NCBI GenBank assembly: GCA_949751835.1
Contig: CATKHK010000024.1
Span: 124,001 to 188,000 of the forward strand
Direction: 5' to 3'
Length of the DNA stretch: 64,000 bases
Source: Blepharisma japonicum
Lineage: Eukaryota; Ciliophora; Heterotrichea; Heterotrichida; Blepharismidae
The notes below the pieces were generated by a model that saw nothing but the letters and a program-made list of their open reading frames with translations, ran no database searches and was not told the DNA's origin. This document shows, piece by piece, positions 10,487-21,126 of this stretch. Within the stretch, counting starts at the first letter, position 1. The number at the start of each line of letters is the position of its first letter. The position numbers were made by a program, and so were the translations under genes.

Positions 10487-10990
10487 ATGGGAGTGGAAAT
10501 ATCAAGAGAAATTCCTTTCAGCCAAGAAGAGCTTTTAATGCTTGAGCAAAGATTCAGGCGCTTAGATATAGATGGAAGTGGAATGCTCGAACCTAATGAA
10601 TTTTTCGATATTCCAGAGCTCGCTCAAAATCCACTGGTTCAGCGTGTAATTTCTGTGTTTGATAAGAATGGAGATGGCAATATTTCTTTCTATGAGTTTG
10701 TTACAGGCCTTTCCAAGCTTTCTGAAGCAGGATCAGAAGATGATAAGTTGCGCTTCTTATTTTCAATTTATGATATGGACAAAGACGGCTTTATTTCCAA
10801 TGGAGAGCTCTTTAGAGTACTAAAAATGATGGTTGGAAATAATTTAACTGACATTCAACTGCAGCAGCTGGTTGATAGAACGCTAATTAGAGCTGATGAA
10901 GATTTCGATGGAAAAATTTCTTACCCTGAGTTCTGTAAAATGGTAAGAGATATGGACATTGGTGAAAAACTTACCCTTCATCTAAAATAG
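10487..10990 (+). CDS. calcineurin B regulatory subunit
   Basis: 167 residues, TAA stop. Four EF-hand loops are complete: 27-38 (DIDGSGMLEPNE), 59-70 (DKNGDGNISFYE), 96-107 (DMDKDGFISNGE) and 137-148 (DEDFDGKISYPE). The sequence VQRVISVFDKNGDGNISFYEF and DKLRFLFSIYDMDKDGFIS are typical of calcineurin B rather than calmodulin. MG at the N-terminus permits N-myristoylation, as in other calcineurin B proteins. It would bind the calcineurin A phosphatase and confer Ca2+ control; no catalytic subunit is in the window. Length is normal (about 170). Confidence 0.94.
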   Translation: MGVEISREIPFSQEELLMLEQRFRRLDIDGSGMLEPNEFFDIPELAQNPLVQRVISVFDKNGDGNISFYEFVTGLSKLSEAGSEDDKLRFLFSIYDMDKDGFISNGELFRVLKMMVGNNLTDIQLQQLVDRTLIRADEDFDGKISYPEFCKMVRDMDIGEKLTLHLK

Positions 10991-11038
10991 GTTATTTATT
11001 AATTCGTGCTTATTATTTAAGACATAATTAGAGTTAAG

Positions 11039-12331
11039 TTAATAACCTTGATTTTTCTTTTTCAGCTGATATAGTTCATCTCCTTTTCTTTCCATTTCTA
11101 AGGCAATGCTGCTGATTTCGTTTTTTAAGTTTCCAAAGTTACTTGATTCACTATTGGACATGTGAAGCAAATGTCTGTAGTCTTTATTTAGATCTTGCAG
11201 CTCCCTCTCGAGCCTAGTTATTCTTCTAGTTAAATCATTGTCACTGCTTGGTTTTGGACTGACAGATCTGGAATGAGAGCCTGATCTTATGCTTTCTTTA
11301 GATGTGTCTCTTTTAAAGCACCCTAGATTTATATGTCGATTGGCCCTGAAAGTTGAGGATGAAAGAGAATGGCTCAGATCTTTGCCTTTAATTGCAGATT
11401 TCGTCCTCAAAGCAGACTTTCTAGGAGTGGTTGTAGATGCTACTCTTGGCTTAGGGCTCACATTTCTCGCAGTTAATGATCTGCTACTTCTCAAATCCTC
11501 AATTTCTCTTTGAAGAAATCTGATTTGGTCAATGTGCATGCTGTTTTCCTTGCCAATCGACAAGTTTTTGATTTCAAGCTCTCTTATTTGATCAAGCAAT
11601 GCTTCATTTTTACTCAAAAGGCTTGACTCAGCACTTTGAAAATCCTTTTGAATAATGTGTTTTTCACTCATGGATTTCTCTTGTGCGAAATTAAGATCCT
11701 TTTCTAGTTGGTGATTTCAGTTATTCAGTCTTTCAACCTCAGCTTGTAGCATTACTTTTTCTCTTTCATATTTTTCTATTTTCCCAAGCAACGATTTTTC
11801 ATCACCTGAGTTGTTCGCTAGTTGCCTATTTAGATGCTCAATACGGAGTTTTAAATTTTCATTGTCTATTAATAATTGATCTTTTGTATTTTTCGCATCA
11901 ATTTCTAGATGATTTATTTGGCTTTCTTTAAGTTTCATCTGATCTTCATATGTTAGCAGTTTTCTGAAGCAACTGCTGTGCTCTTCCTCTAACTCTCTTA
12001 GTCTTTCTTGCGATTTTTTTAAATTTTCAGAAAGGATTTTGATCTCCTCTAAATATTTTTTTTCGTTTATTTCTCTTTCTTGAAAATATCTTCTTTCGCT
12101 ATCGTTAGCTTTTTCAAGCAGGCGAGCATTCTCCTGCTCGAGAAACCTTATATGCTCTTGAAGCTTTCTCATAGCTTGAGCATATGCTTTTGACTTTGAC
12201 TCGGAGCCATTGAAAGAGTTAGAATAGGAAGGAGAGGCATAGTTATTTAAATCTTGAGCAGTAAGTTTGCTTTCTTGGTAATCTGAGTATCTGCTTATAA
12301 GGTGGTTATATTCTTGCGATCTTTGAACCAT
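11039..12331 (-). CDS. coiled-coil protein, unrecognised
   Basis: 430 residues with one in-frame TGA (about codon 206) read as Trp, TAA stop. Residues about 45-270 and 370-425 are strongly heptad-like, rich in Glu, Lys, Leu and Gln (KLQEHIRFLEQENARLLEK). Between them lies a basic, Ser/Thr/Pro-rich linker with SPKPR and TPRKSALRTKS motifs that could be phosphorylation or microtubule-binding sites. Such layouts are common in basal-body and cytoskeletal proteins, but no specific family is recognised. It is convergent with calcineurin B and 29 bp downstream of GLRX3 in the same direction. Confidence 0.82.
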
Positions 12332-12360
12332 TATATTAAATTACCATTTGTAAATTGAAA

Positions 12361-13323
12361 TTAATTAGCTTTTAAGATAGGCTCTAATTCACCGCTTTCA
12401 TCCATTTGTCTCGCAATATCAATTCCACCAATGAGATTTCCATCTACATATAACTGAGGATAAGTTGGCCAATTTGAAAAGACTTTGAGGCCTTCTCTAA
12501 CTGAAGGATCGCTGAAGATGTCAAAAGATGTATATTTCGTATCGTACTTGGCAAGTAGCTGGACCATTGCTTCGCTGAAGCCACAAAATGGGTTTTCAGG
12601 GACGCCTTTCATAAACAGTACAATTTTATCGACACTTGTCAGTCTTTTAAGCCTATCATTAAGATTTTGTCCTGATGAGTTTACAAACTCTCCAGTTTTA
12701 GTCAAGCTTTCTACGATATCGACTCCTCCAATTAAGTCTCCGTTCACATATACTTGAGGGTAAGTTGGCCATTTTGAATAAATTTTTAGGTACTCTCTAA
12801 TTGAATCATCAGACAGAATATCAAAATGGTTAAATTCATACCCTTTTATAAGTTCCAATAGCTTTCTCGTAAACTTGCATCTTGGTTGCTGAGGTGTTCC
12901 TTTAATGAAAATTGTCATTCCTGGCTTCTGTAGGATTTCTCTTATTTTTGCAAAATTCTCTTCTTTGACTTCTTCAAGCAATTTGCTATGATTTTCGCAT
13001 CACTCACTGATTTTGGAGACTATCAGAGGAATATCAGCACTTTCAAGCCTTTCTAACTGCTTAAAGCCAACGATTCCTGCTAGTGTAGGAACGCGTTTTA
13101 TTTGATATAATTCTTTCACTTCACTCATTGCAGCGTTGTCGACATCAACAATTGATACAATCAAGGAGGTGTGAACTTTTATAAGCTCTTCAAAGCAGTG
13201 GAGAACATTTTGACAAGCCTCTATTGTAGGAGACACAAAGCAGAGAGTTACTACATTCGTAAAGGCTTTCTCTCTAATTGTCTTGTAGAAATCAACAGGA
13301 GACTCTTGCCATATAAGTGACAT
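12361..13323 (-). CDS. multidomain monothiol glutaredoxin, GLRX3/PICOT (Grx3/4)
   Basis: 320 residues from the second ATG (an earlier ATG would add ten residues that look like leader sequence). Order: thioredoxin-like domain (1-105) lacking WCGPC, then two glutaredoxin domains. The second has the canonical CGFS at 247-250, WPTYPQLYV and GGIDIA for glutathione binding. The first has CKFT at 149-152 instead of CGFS but keeps KWPTYPQVYV and GGVDIV. One in-frame TGA encodes Trp108 between the thioredoxin domain and the first glutaredoxin. Family role: binding a bridging [2Fe-2S] cluster and delivering iron to cytosolic and nuclear targets. A CIA2 gene also lies in this window, in the same broad pathway. 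Confidence 0.93.
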
Positions 13324-13508
13324 AGTTGTTTTTATAAATAAAATTAAATGCAATAAACTCCATTCCTCATAGAAGAAGGGAATATAAGGGGACTTCCAAC
13401 AAACAAAATAGATATGAAAGTAATTACATAAAAAAATCTAACTATATTTAAATAAGCTATTCTTTTATCTATATCCTATCAATAAAGAATTGGAACCTTT
13501 CACTAAAT

Positions 13509-13946
13509 TTAAGAAAGAAATTGATTTAGATTTGAGTTGGCTTGCTTCAAGAAATTCACCCTCCTAAGAGCGAACTTTTCTGCCTTGTCACGATGAGGTG
13601 CTGCACATTCCCAATGCGCGCTCCAAATATCATATTGATTCTTAGATCTGATAATTCCATCTCTATCTGCAGGCATCTTCATGTGCAGAGGAACTTTATC
13701 ATCACATTTACTTTTATTAATACGATTTTCTTTGAATTCTTCTCTATCATACTGCTTTAAAGACATCCAGTAGTTATCTATCAAATTTAAGCACTTCTCA
13801 TTCTTTCTTGTGTAGCATTCCTCTTCAATTCGGTCGAATTCTACAAGTAAAACTTCCATGTCATCATCAAGCATATTCATTTTGTCAAAATACGACTTTC
13901 TACTGGCTTCAAGAATGTTTGCTTTCTTTCTGATCTCTGGGTCCAT
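13509..13946 (-). CDS. small charged protein, unrecognised
   Basis: 145 residues from the ATG giving MDPEIRKKAN, TAA stop. Upstream codons remain open for about 24 codons without an ATG before a TAG, and no 15-nt intron fits, so this start is the only ATG available; a non-ATG or spliced start is not excluded. The protein is helical and charged, with Cys in EECYTRKNEKC, SKCDD and HWECAAPH, and a conserved-looking centre (IRSKNQYDIWSAHWECA). The spacing of Cys and the small size recall accessory subunits of mitochondrial complexes, but this is only a guess. Confidence 0.68.
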   Translation of the reverse strand: MDPEIRKKANILEASRKSYFDKMNMLDDDMEVLLVEFDRIEEECYTRKNEKCLNLIDNYWMSLKQYDREEFKENRINKSKCDDKVPLHMKMPADRDGIIRSKNQYDIWSAHWECAAPHRDKAEKFALRRVNFLKQANSNLNQFLS

Positions 13947-14429
13947 ATTATTTGCAAACCCTATATAAGATCTTAATTTCAATATTTTTAGTGCTTCAGA
14001 AGGGTGTTTGAGCTACAACAGTATTAAATGATTACATATGAATGATAATTGCTAATCTCATAATATTTGATATAATTCTTTTCCTATAGAACTAGATCTA
14101 TTTGATTTCCTATTTATTAATAATTTCACCTTTTATAGAAGACTATTAATCCATGCTATAAAGAATAGCTATATTTCTAAAAGTGTATCTGATAATCTAT
14201 TATAGACAAAAAGAGCAGTAACGATTCAAATGCACACTATCAAGGTCTTCTAATTTTTTTAGTTAATAGATTATTCATTTATTTATTTCTATCATAATAG
14301 CAAATTCAATTTATTCTATCCTTAAAAATCATTCTAATCTTTACCGATGATTTTTTTATAGTTTTTATGACTATTATTCAATTGAATTTTATTTATTCTG
14401 AAATTATATGAGATTCAGTTATATTATCA
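13947..14429. other. divergent intergenic region
   Basis: 483 bp, very AT-rich, between two diverging genes. The first 70 bp next to the leftward gene keep an open frame without ATG. Otherwise nothing is recognised. Confidence 0.5.
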
Positions 14430-15848
14430 ATGGAAGATCGAAGCAATAAATGGTTTATGTCATTACTTTTCACAAGGAAGACGTCCATCCGAATTCTTGA
14501 AGTAGGGCTTTGTAAAGGTGATAAGCTATTAGAATGATATGCAAATGATAATGGCTACCAAATCGTTAAAAAACCAGCCAAAGTTTTATGCAGGGCAAAA
14601 TTTTTACTGGACCATTTCTTGAATGTTCAAATCCCAATATTATCTAAATTTCTGCCTGACCAAATTATTGCTTATTTATACCACAGAAAAGGAAGAAATA
14701 TTGTTAGAGCGAAGGATGTCAATGATTTATCAAAGTACCAATTGAGTGGTTTGCAAGTCAGAAGCATTCATATGGCACCCCCTGCAACTTTTTCTCCGAG
14801 GATTTTCAGAGTCAAGGCCTACGATGAAAATGCTTATTTAAAGCAAGAAATTGTGAGTATTCATTTTTGCAAAGCTCAGGAGAGCACTGTAACTGATCAA
14901 AATATTCAAGAAAAGGCTTTTAATATGACTATACTTATTGCTGAGTTATTATATAAAGCAAAGCAAGAGTATGTTGATAGATTACAATATGACCTGGCTA
15001 TTGACAACAATGGCCAGCTGTTTTTTATAAAACTTATCAGCTTAAAAACTATACAGACCTTGATGACACTAGAAAGAAACAGATTTCTGATATCAAGGGA
15101 TGTATACACAAGGAAACGAAAAACGGTTAAAATGAAACCTAGTATTGAAGAAATTCCTTCCCGTAACACCTCAAATTCGCAAGAAAAGGATAAAGTACAA
15201 ATAAGAGCTTCAAGCTTAGCCCCAAAGTTAAAACTATCCTTATCTCCAAGGAGTGAAGTCAATAAAGATTTTTTAGAAATGATTGCTGGTACATTTGAAA
15301 AAGAAAGAAGCCGAAAGATAAAAAATGATAAAATAAAGGACAAAAGATTTTCACTGAGCGGAAACGAAAATGAGCCGAACATAAGACTTTCTCCAGTCCC
15401 TGATATCAAAATCGATAACTCAAAAAAAGACAGCATAAACAATATGAAAGATTTATTATCATTTATTGAATCAACTCGAAATCCGAATTTAGCCAGAGAT
15501 GCACTATATACTCCAAGATCACATCGAAAATCCAAAACTATATGTAAGACCCCACTTTTATTTTCGACCTATGATTCAAGGCAGTCTGACACTTTTCTGC
15601 TAAATAATTCTCCATCAAGTTTTAGGAAGTTAAATTATAGAGCAATTTCAAATATTCCTATATACGGATGCCTAACTTCATCTACGTCAAGAGCAAGCTT
15701 ATTAAAGCAATATATGGAAGAAAAAGAAATTTTGTATAGCTACAAATATCCTGATTTTGATAGTAAGTTGTCAAGTCCCTTGAAATCTCCTGTTTCATGT
15801 GCATCACCTGTCAACTTTTCCACAAAAAAATTGAATAAGTATAATTAA
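14430..15848 (+). CDS. unrecognised protein with structured N-terminus and basic disordered C-terminus
   Basis: 472 residues, ATG at 14430 and TAA stop; one TGA (codon 36) is read as Trp. Without that reassignment the first 63 codons would be lost. Residues 1-220 look folded (SIRILEVGLCKGDKLLEWY, FLPDQIIAYLYHRKGRNIV, YDLAIDNNGQLFFIKLIS), alternating strands and helices. Residues 225-472 are rich in Lys, Ser, Arg and Pro with several SP or TP sites (LSLSPRSE, LSPVPD, YTPRSHRKSK), suggesting phospho-regulation. A long antisense frame overlaps it but has no independent support. No family recognised. Confidence 0.8.
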
Positions 15849-16022
15849 ATTTTACATGCTTGATTATTAGTAAAGCAGATAGAATTTTACCTTAAATTAA
15901 GGATTAATTTATATTTATAAAGGTCCTTACAATACTGAATGAACTATAACAATTTTAGGATAAGTAGTTATATCTTATATATTTTATCTTAGAACATAAT
16001 TCATATAATATCAATTAGCAGC

Positions 16023-17366
16023 TTATGAGAGCTTGGTTCTTCTAAAAGGAACTAAATCTTTTGGAGGTCGGGGCAGCGGGGATCTTGTTTTGCGAATATC
16101 TGGCAGTTTCTCAACCTGCGGCCTTGGTGAAATTCTACTTATTCTTGGAAGTCTATTTCTCATTGAGTCCCTTGAAGAGGGTGGTGTAAGCTCTGTAGCT
16201 CTTCTAATAACTGAAGGGCTCCCTGACTTCGGTCTTGTTGATTTCGAGCCTGGAACTGCTAAAAATGAATTTGTGCTAAATTGCCTATTTGATTGCCTTA
16301 GAAGTTCTCTAGCGTCTGAAACTGAAACGTGGACAGAATTAAATTTCTGAATTGGGAAATCCTCTTCAACCTCTTCATCTTCTACTTCTTCCTCTGGTAG
16401 ATGATCAATCACTCTTTTATATTTTTCTCTAATTTTTCTACCTGAATCAGAACAAATTTTTCCAAGAATAAGGACGAGATTTGCTATTGTTCTCAAGTTC
16501 AATCGATCTTGGTATCCCCTCATTCTTTCCATATGAGTTAAGGGAATCTTCCCTCCAGATCTTGTAATTCAAGGATGCCCAAGTGCTAAATTAGCGGTAT
16601 ATCGTTCCATGTATGAGACTGTGGCACAGTGCTCGAATAAATCCTTTGCAAGCATGGGGAAATTTTCAGGGTATTCCCAATGAATGTTTTTTAGTTTTCA
16701 GATTAGAGTGTTTTTGTCGTCTCCTTCTTCGAAATAAGGATGCTTGCCAACTACTAAAGTGTATAGCATAATTCCACAACTTCATATATCTACAGGTTCG
16801 CTATAATGCTGCTCCAATACCTGTTCCGGAGCCATGTAAACCATTGTTCCATCCATCGAGTGCAACTGCTCTACCAGTGTATATTTTGTGCTTAGCCCAA
16901 AATCTGCGACTTTAACTGATGAAAGATCATGAGGCTTACCAAACATTATATTGTCTGGCTTTAAATCTCTATGTAGCACTTTTCTATCATGCAAATAAGC
17001 AACAGCCCTGAAAATTCCTTTCATGACGGTTGCAGCTTCTTCTTCAGACAATCGTCTTTTTTCTATCAGCTGGGTTAAGGTTCCTCCTTTTAGCAACTCC
17101 ATCTCAATAAGAATATAATTTTCCGTATGTCTTACATTGATAAATTTTACTATGTTCTCATGGTTTAGCTCTTCAAGAATTTTCGCTTCTTGCATTGACC
17201 TTTCAATGTCCCTTTCATTTAGCTTGTGCTTGCTTAAAACCTTTATGGCAACCTCTTTATTGCTTTCCTTATTTACGCATCTGAAAACAGCTCCAAATGC
17301 TCCTTTTGCTAGAAAGCAAAGAGAATGGTATAAGTGCACAATCTCTTGATTCAGCTTTTCATGCAT
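16023..17366 (-). CDS. CAMK-like Ser/Thr protein kinase
   Basis: 447 residues with TGA=Trp, TAA stop. Kinase domain about 10-275: Gly-rich loop LAKGAFGAVF (first Gly replaced by Ala), Lys42 in VAIKVL, HRDLKPDN at 132-139, DFG at 155-157, APE at 179-181, then DIWSCGIMLY in which Trp195 is a TGA codon. The end SYMERYTANLALGHPWI, again with a TGA Trp, is the typical CAMK subdomain XI. The C-terminal third has an acidic EEEVEDEEVEEDF patch and a Pro/Arg/Ser-rich tail; no EF-hands, so not a classical CDPK. Substrates unknown. The four kinases in this 64-kb window fit the large kinomes known in ciliates. Confidence 0.93.
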
Positions 17367-17768
17367 TTTAATAATTAATGCTGGATTCAGACACCCGTTT
17401 CAATGTATTATTAAGATAATGATGGGAATTATTTTAAAGATTTTTTAGATAGGTTTAGATTACTAGAAATAATAATTTCTTAAAATATTAGAAAAAATAG
17501 ATAATCACAAAAACTTTAATTGATACTTTTTTAATTTGGTATGGTAGAGGCTTTTTGAGACATATAATGCTCTCTAAAACAAGCTAATTAGGATTTAAAA
17601 TATTTTAATTTTTGGCTATTCTTGTGAGCGCATGATTGAGTTCTCATAAATAAGAAATTAAGTTTATATGATTAATACTTTAAAAGTACTAGATAATTAA
17701 CGGATATAGAAAAATGATTAATAAATCAACTAGAAAATTATCAAATCTACAAATGTTATTTACAATGA
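17367..17768. other. gene-free stretch
   Basis: 402 bp of AT-rich DNA between two leftward genes. It should contain the promoter of the CAMK-like kinase. I see no frame, RNA or repeat. Confidence 0.55.
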
Positions 17769-18992
17769 TTAGCTGATATTTTTATCACAAATTTCTAAAT
17801 AAAATGAAAGCATTTTATAATCATCCAGATCATATGATTTTTGCTTGTCTTTTTCAGAATATTTTTTAATTTTACAACTTGAATTTTTTCTCAAATTTCT
17901 GGTTCCTAGCATGATAAAGGAGTGCTTCAAAGACTCATCATGATTATAGCTTTCATGAGATCCAAAAGGACGCTTTTTAAAATCAGGTGATCTAACTTTG
18001 GGCATCTCTGTCTTTTGAGGAAATTTCGTAACTGTTGGGTAAAATATCTTTTCTATATCTTTATTGATACTTTTGTTTGCTTCTTCAAAAGTACCATTTT
18101 CAATAGCTTCATCAATTTTATTTGATTCATTTCATATTCATTTTTTTTCACTTAAAATTTTTTCGATATCGCTTACAGTTTCTGTATTAGGTTTCTCAAA
18201 TAGTGGATTTAATTGTTGGGTTTTATTCTGGATTTCTGCTGAAACATTAGAAGAAATTGACTTTGAAGGAAGCAGAAATTTCATTCTTTTTTCATCAGAT
18301 TTACTTGTAGCTGATTCTTCAATTGCAATCCTTTTTGAAGACACCTCTCTAGTAGTCATCCCTGACAATGTTGATTCATCTTTGGGAAGTACCTTGAAAA
18401 ATAAATTAAGTGGAGGTTCATGCTTTTTGATATTTGCTCGATTAGTAGAAATAGATGAATCGTCTTTCTGCAAATTTTTAAATGAAGAATCTAATGAGGA
18501 ATTCTGATATTTTTTAAATTTTATTCGCTCCTTTATCTCTTTTTTGTATTTTTCTCTAGTGCTTTCTACAGCAGTACTTGACATCTTTTTGATATCTGTG
18601 AGTTTTCTTGAGCTTAAATTTCTATACTCCAAAATATTATCAATATTTTGCTGGTCGTGATGAGATTTAACGTAGCTTTTGGAAGCAAAACAGAAAGAGA
18701 ATTCTTTTGGTGACATCAATAATTTAGAGGAATGAGATGTTGAAAGTGGAGATGTTAAGATTTTCGATTGGCTTGAGAGATCTAACCTCTGCTTAGCAAG
18801 GTTAGGAAGTAAGGATTTCCCATTCATTATAATTCGTTTCAAAGGTTCTTTTGCAATATTCATGATAGTCTCAGTATTTGATATTTTGAGTGATTTTTCA
18901 AGGCTTTTATGCTTTAATCCTTTTAGAATTCTCATTTTCTGTTGACTTGTGAATCTAACAAGTGGCTTTTTGTGCTTATTGCATGGTTGCAT
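17769..18992 (-). CDS. basic, low-complexity protein, unrecognised
   Basis: 407 residues with TGA=Trp (two close together near WIWNESNKID), TAA stop. Rich in Ser and Lys throughout with short hydrophobic patches; no transmembrane helix. Segments such as SSLDSSFKNLQKDDSSI and SFCFASKSYVKSHH may be short linear motifs. Similar composition is seen in the next two leftward genes (19215-19982 and 20418-21056), and all three could be fast-evolving cytoskeletal or basal-body proteins; I cannot name a family. Confidence 0.75.
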
Positions 18993-19214
18993 TTTTAAAG
19001 TTTGCTAAATCAATTCTTTTTAATATAAATGATAAGTATTTTAATTTTCATTTTTATTCGCAACAATGGATGACTATTTATTTTAATCCTGATTTAATTT
19101 ATCAATATCATCGTCATAAAAAATTTTGCGAGTTCAATATATTAAATGCAATTGATATATATTTTTATATTTTAAGGAACAAAAGAGCAAAGGAAAACTT
19201 GCTTTATCTACAGA

Positions 19215-19982
19215 TTAATATCTCGGCTTAAACCCTGAAGTTGGGCTATCATCTTCAGTATTATCATACTCATATTTTGAATAAGTTGGAATTAACAAAG
19301 TTTTAATATAATCACTTTCTTCAATTTCAACATCTAGAATATCTGTCTTTAAGTATTCTTTATTTTGCCTTGGGTTCGATAACGCTCTTTTCTTTTCGTT
19401 ATCGTTAATTGGTTTTGAGTTAAATATTATAGAAGTGGGCTTTTTTTGATTTTGCTCTGGTGAGGGTGATCTTCTGGTTTTTTCGTTGATAATAGTAGTT
19501 TTAAGGTTGACACTTCTTGCCCTATGATGAGGTGTTTCATTATGTTTAGCTATCGGCTGATAATGAATTCATGAAATCCCACTTTTTCGATACTCATCCG
19601 ATGGTTTTTTATTTTCAAGAACTAGTTTGCATTTGCTTCTTGCTAGAACACTTATTGACCTTGAGCTCTTTTTGCTTTTTTTGAGAGTTGGGAACTCATT
19701 CATGTCAGAGCTAGGTCTTAATAAAAACAAACTTGGAGATTTTGTCGTTTTTTTAGTCTTCTTAAGAAGATCTCGAAGTTTTTGTCGGTGAGATACTAAA
19801 TTTATGAAAGACTTGGCTTGTGTTATTATATCACCATAATCTTTCAATGTTTTTTCTTTTGCATTATTGATTTCTGATCTAGAGCTTGTGCTTGGTGTTC
19901 TGCATGAAGTTGGAGATTTTCTTTTATTTTGTTGATTGTTTGCTACTGATTTAAAAGAAAATGTTTGAAATGCTTGATTCAT
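19215..19982 (-). CDS. basic Ser/Lys-rich protein, unrecognised
   Basis: 255 residues with one TGA read as Trp at codon 138 (GISWIHYQPIAKH), TAA stop. The N-terminal half is Ser/Thr/Lys-rich with a short helix (YGDIITQAKSFINLVSHRQKL). The C-terminal extension gained by reading through TGA ends in an acidic stretch (DILDVEIEESDY) and GFKPRY. No domain recognised. The following gene in the same direction begins 222 bp upstream of its start codon. Confidence 0.72.
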
Positions 19983-20417
19983 TTAAGATAATTATTAAAA
20001 TTCTAAAAGAGAAAGTATTTCAACTCATGATTATAAATATTAAAATTAATGATTTATTTTAGTATGAAAATTTTTTATTACAGAATATCTTTCTCATTTT
20101 AATTTTCAGTTATCATTATGAATTCAAGTTTTGCTTCTTTCACACTATTGATTTGCGATAATATATCTTTTTAAGAATAATCTATAATTGCTCCTAAACT
20201 GAAATATTGAGTAGATAAACTCATGCCTTCAAAACATCTTAAGTTAAGAAGCAGGCTCTATATATCCTAAAATGTGGTTCTCATATTTATCTGATTAATA
20301 ATTATTTATTAAATTGAGATAGCCGCAGGTAAGAAAAAGAACAAGATAAGCCACCACAAATATGCTATTCCATTATTATCTAATGCTGAAAAAGATTTAT
20401 AATCATCAAATTATTCA
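19983..20417. other. gene-free stretch
   Basis: 435 bp, AT-rich, between two leftward genes. Nothing recognised. Confidence 0.55.
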
Positions 20418-21056
20418 TTATCAATTTTCATTTTTTTGATACTTCATTGTTGAATTTTTATGTCTTTTTGGCTGAGATCTAAACTCCGGAACAAAGCTTC
20501 GGCTAGCTTTTGAATGCAAGGTCGGTGTTAAATCTCTTACCACTGTAAATTTTATTGGCTTTATCCCATGCTTTGGGATATAAGTTAATACAGGCGAGTA
20601 TGTTTCTTTAGCTTCATAGCTATCTGAAGAGAATCCTAGCTCTTCTATTGAATTTGATAGCCTTTCTCTTGCTTTTTTCAAATAAGGTAAAGGTTCCAAT
20701 TTAGGGCCAGGTGGCCTTCTTTTTCGTATAAATTTAGAGTCTTGAGCTTGCAAATCTCTAAGGATTTTCCTTTGAATTAGGTTATAGTCTTGAATCTTTT
20801 CATTCACAATTTTATAGGTTTTTCTAAGTTTTTTATTGTCAGTTTCTCTTCAGGCCTCAATTGCTCGATGTTCTAAATCATTGATTCGCCTCGTATTTTC
20901 ATGAATCTGAATTATTGGCTCAAGCTTATAGTTCAATATTGCTGAATGGTTGGATTCTTTAACTTGCCTAATTGCTTCTGCTGTAATATATTTTTGCAGA
21001 ATTACTCTTTCTTTAGGCTGCAGTACATTGGTTAATTTGACGAAATTAGAATTCAT
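20418..21056 (-). CDS. helical basic protein, unrecognised
   Basis: 212 residues; two TGA codons are read as Trp, the second being the last residue before TAA. The first 100 residues are helical (QPKERVILQKYITAEAIRQV; ENTRRINDLEHRAIEAWRET) and look like an antiparallel or coiled helical bundle. The C-terminal half is basic and Pro-rich (KRRPPGPKLEPLPYLKKAR). The layout resembles small axonemal or microtubule-inner proteins, but no named family can be assigned from sequence alone. Confidence 0.72.
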
Positions 21057-21126
21057 TTAACACATCAAAATAAAAATTTTTGATTGTTATAGCTATGCGA
21101 TTATTTTAAAATTGAAGTTAAAATTA

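Noticed and set aside
13947-14020. Upstream exon or longer N-terminus for the 13509-13946 protein
   Set aside because: The open codons contain no ATG, run into a TAG, and no 15-16 nt intron with the GTA/A10 pattern fits.
14906-15535. 209-codon antisense frame inside the gene at 14430-15848
   Set aside because: It lies wholly opposite a better-supported gene, has a Phe/Leu/Ser-rich product typical of the complement of a Lys/Glu-rich gene, and has no own start context or homology.
18962-19231. 89-codon rightward frame over the start of the 17769-18992 gene
   Set aside because: No ATG at its start (it begins at a TTG), overlaps a well-formed leftward gene, and its product is low-complexity Tyr/Phe/Ile.
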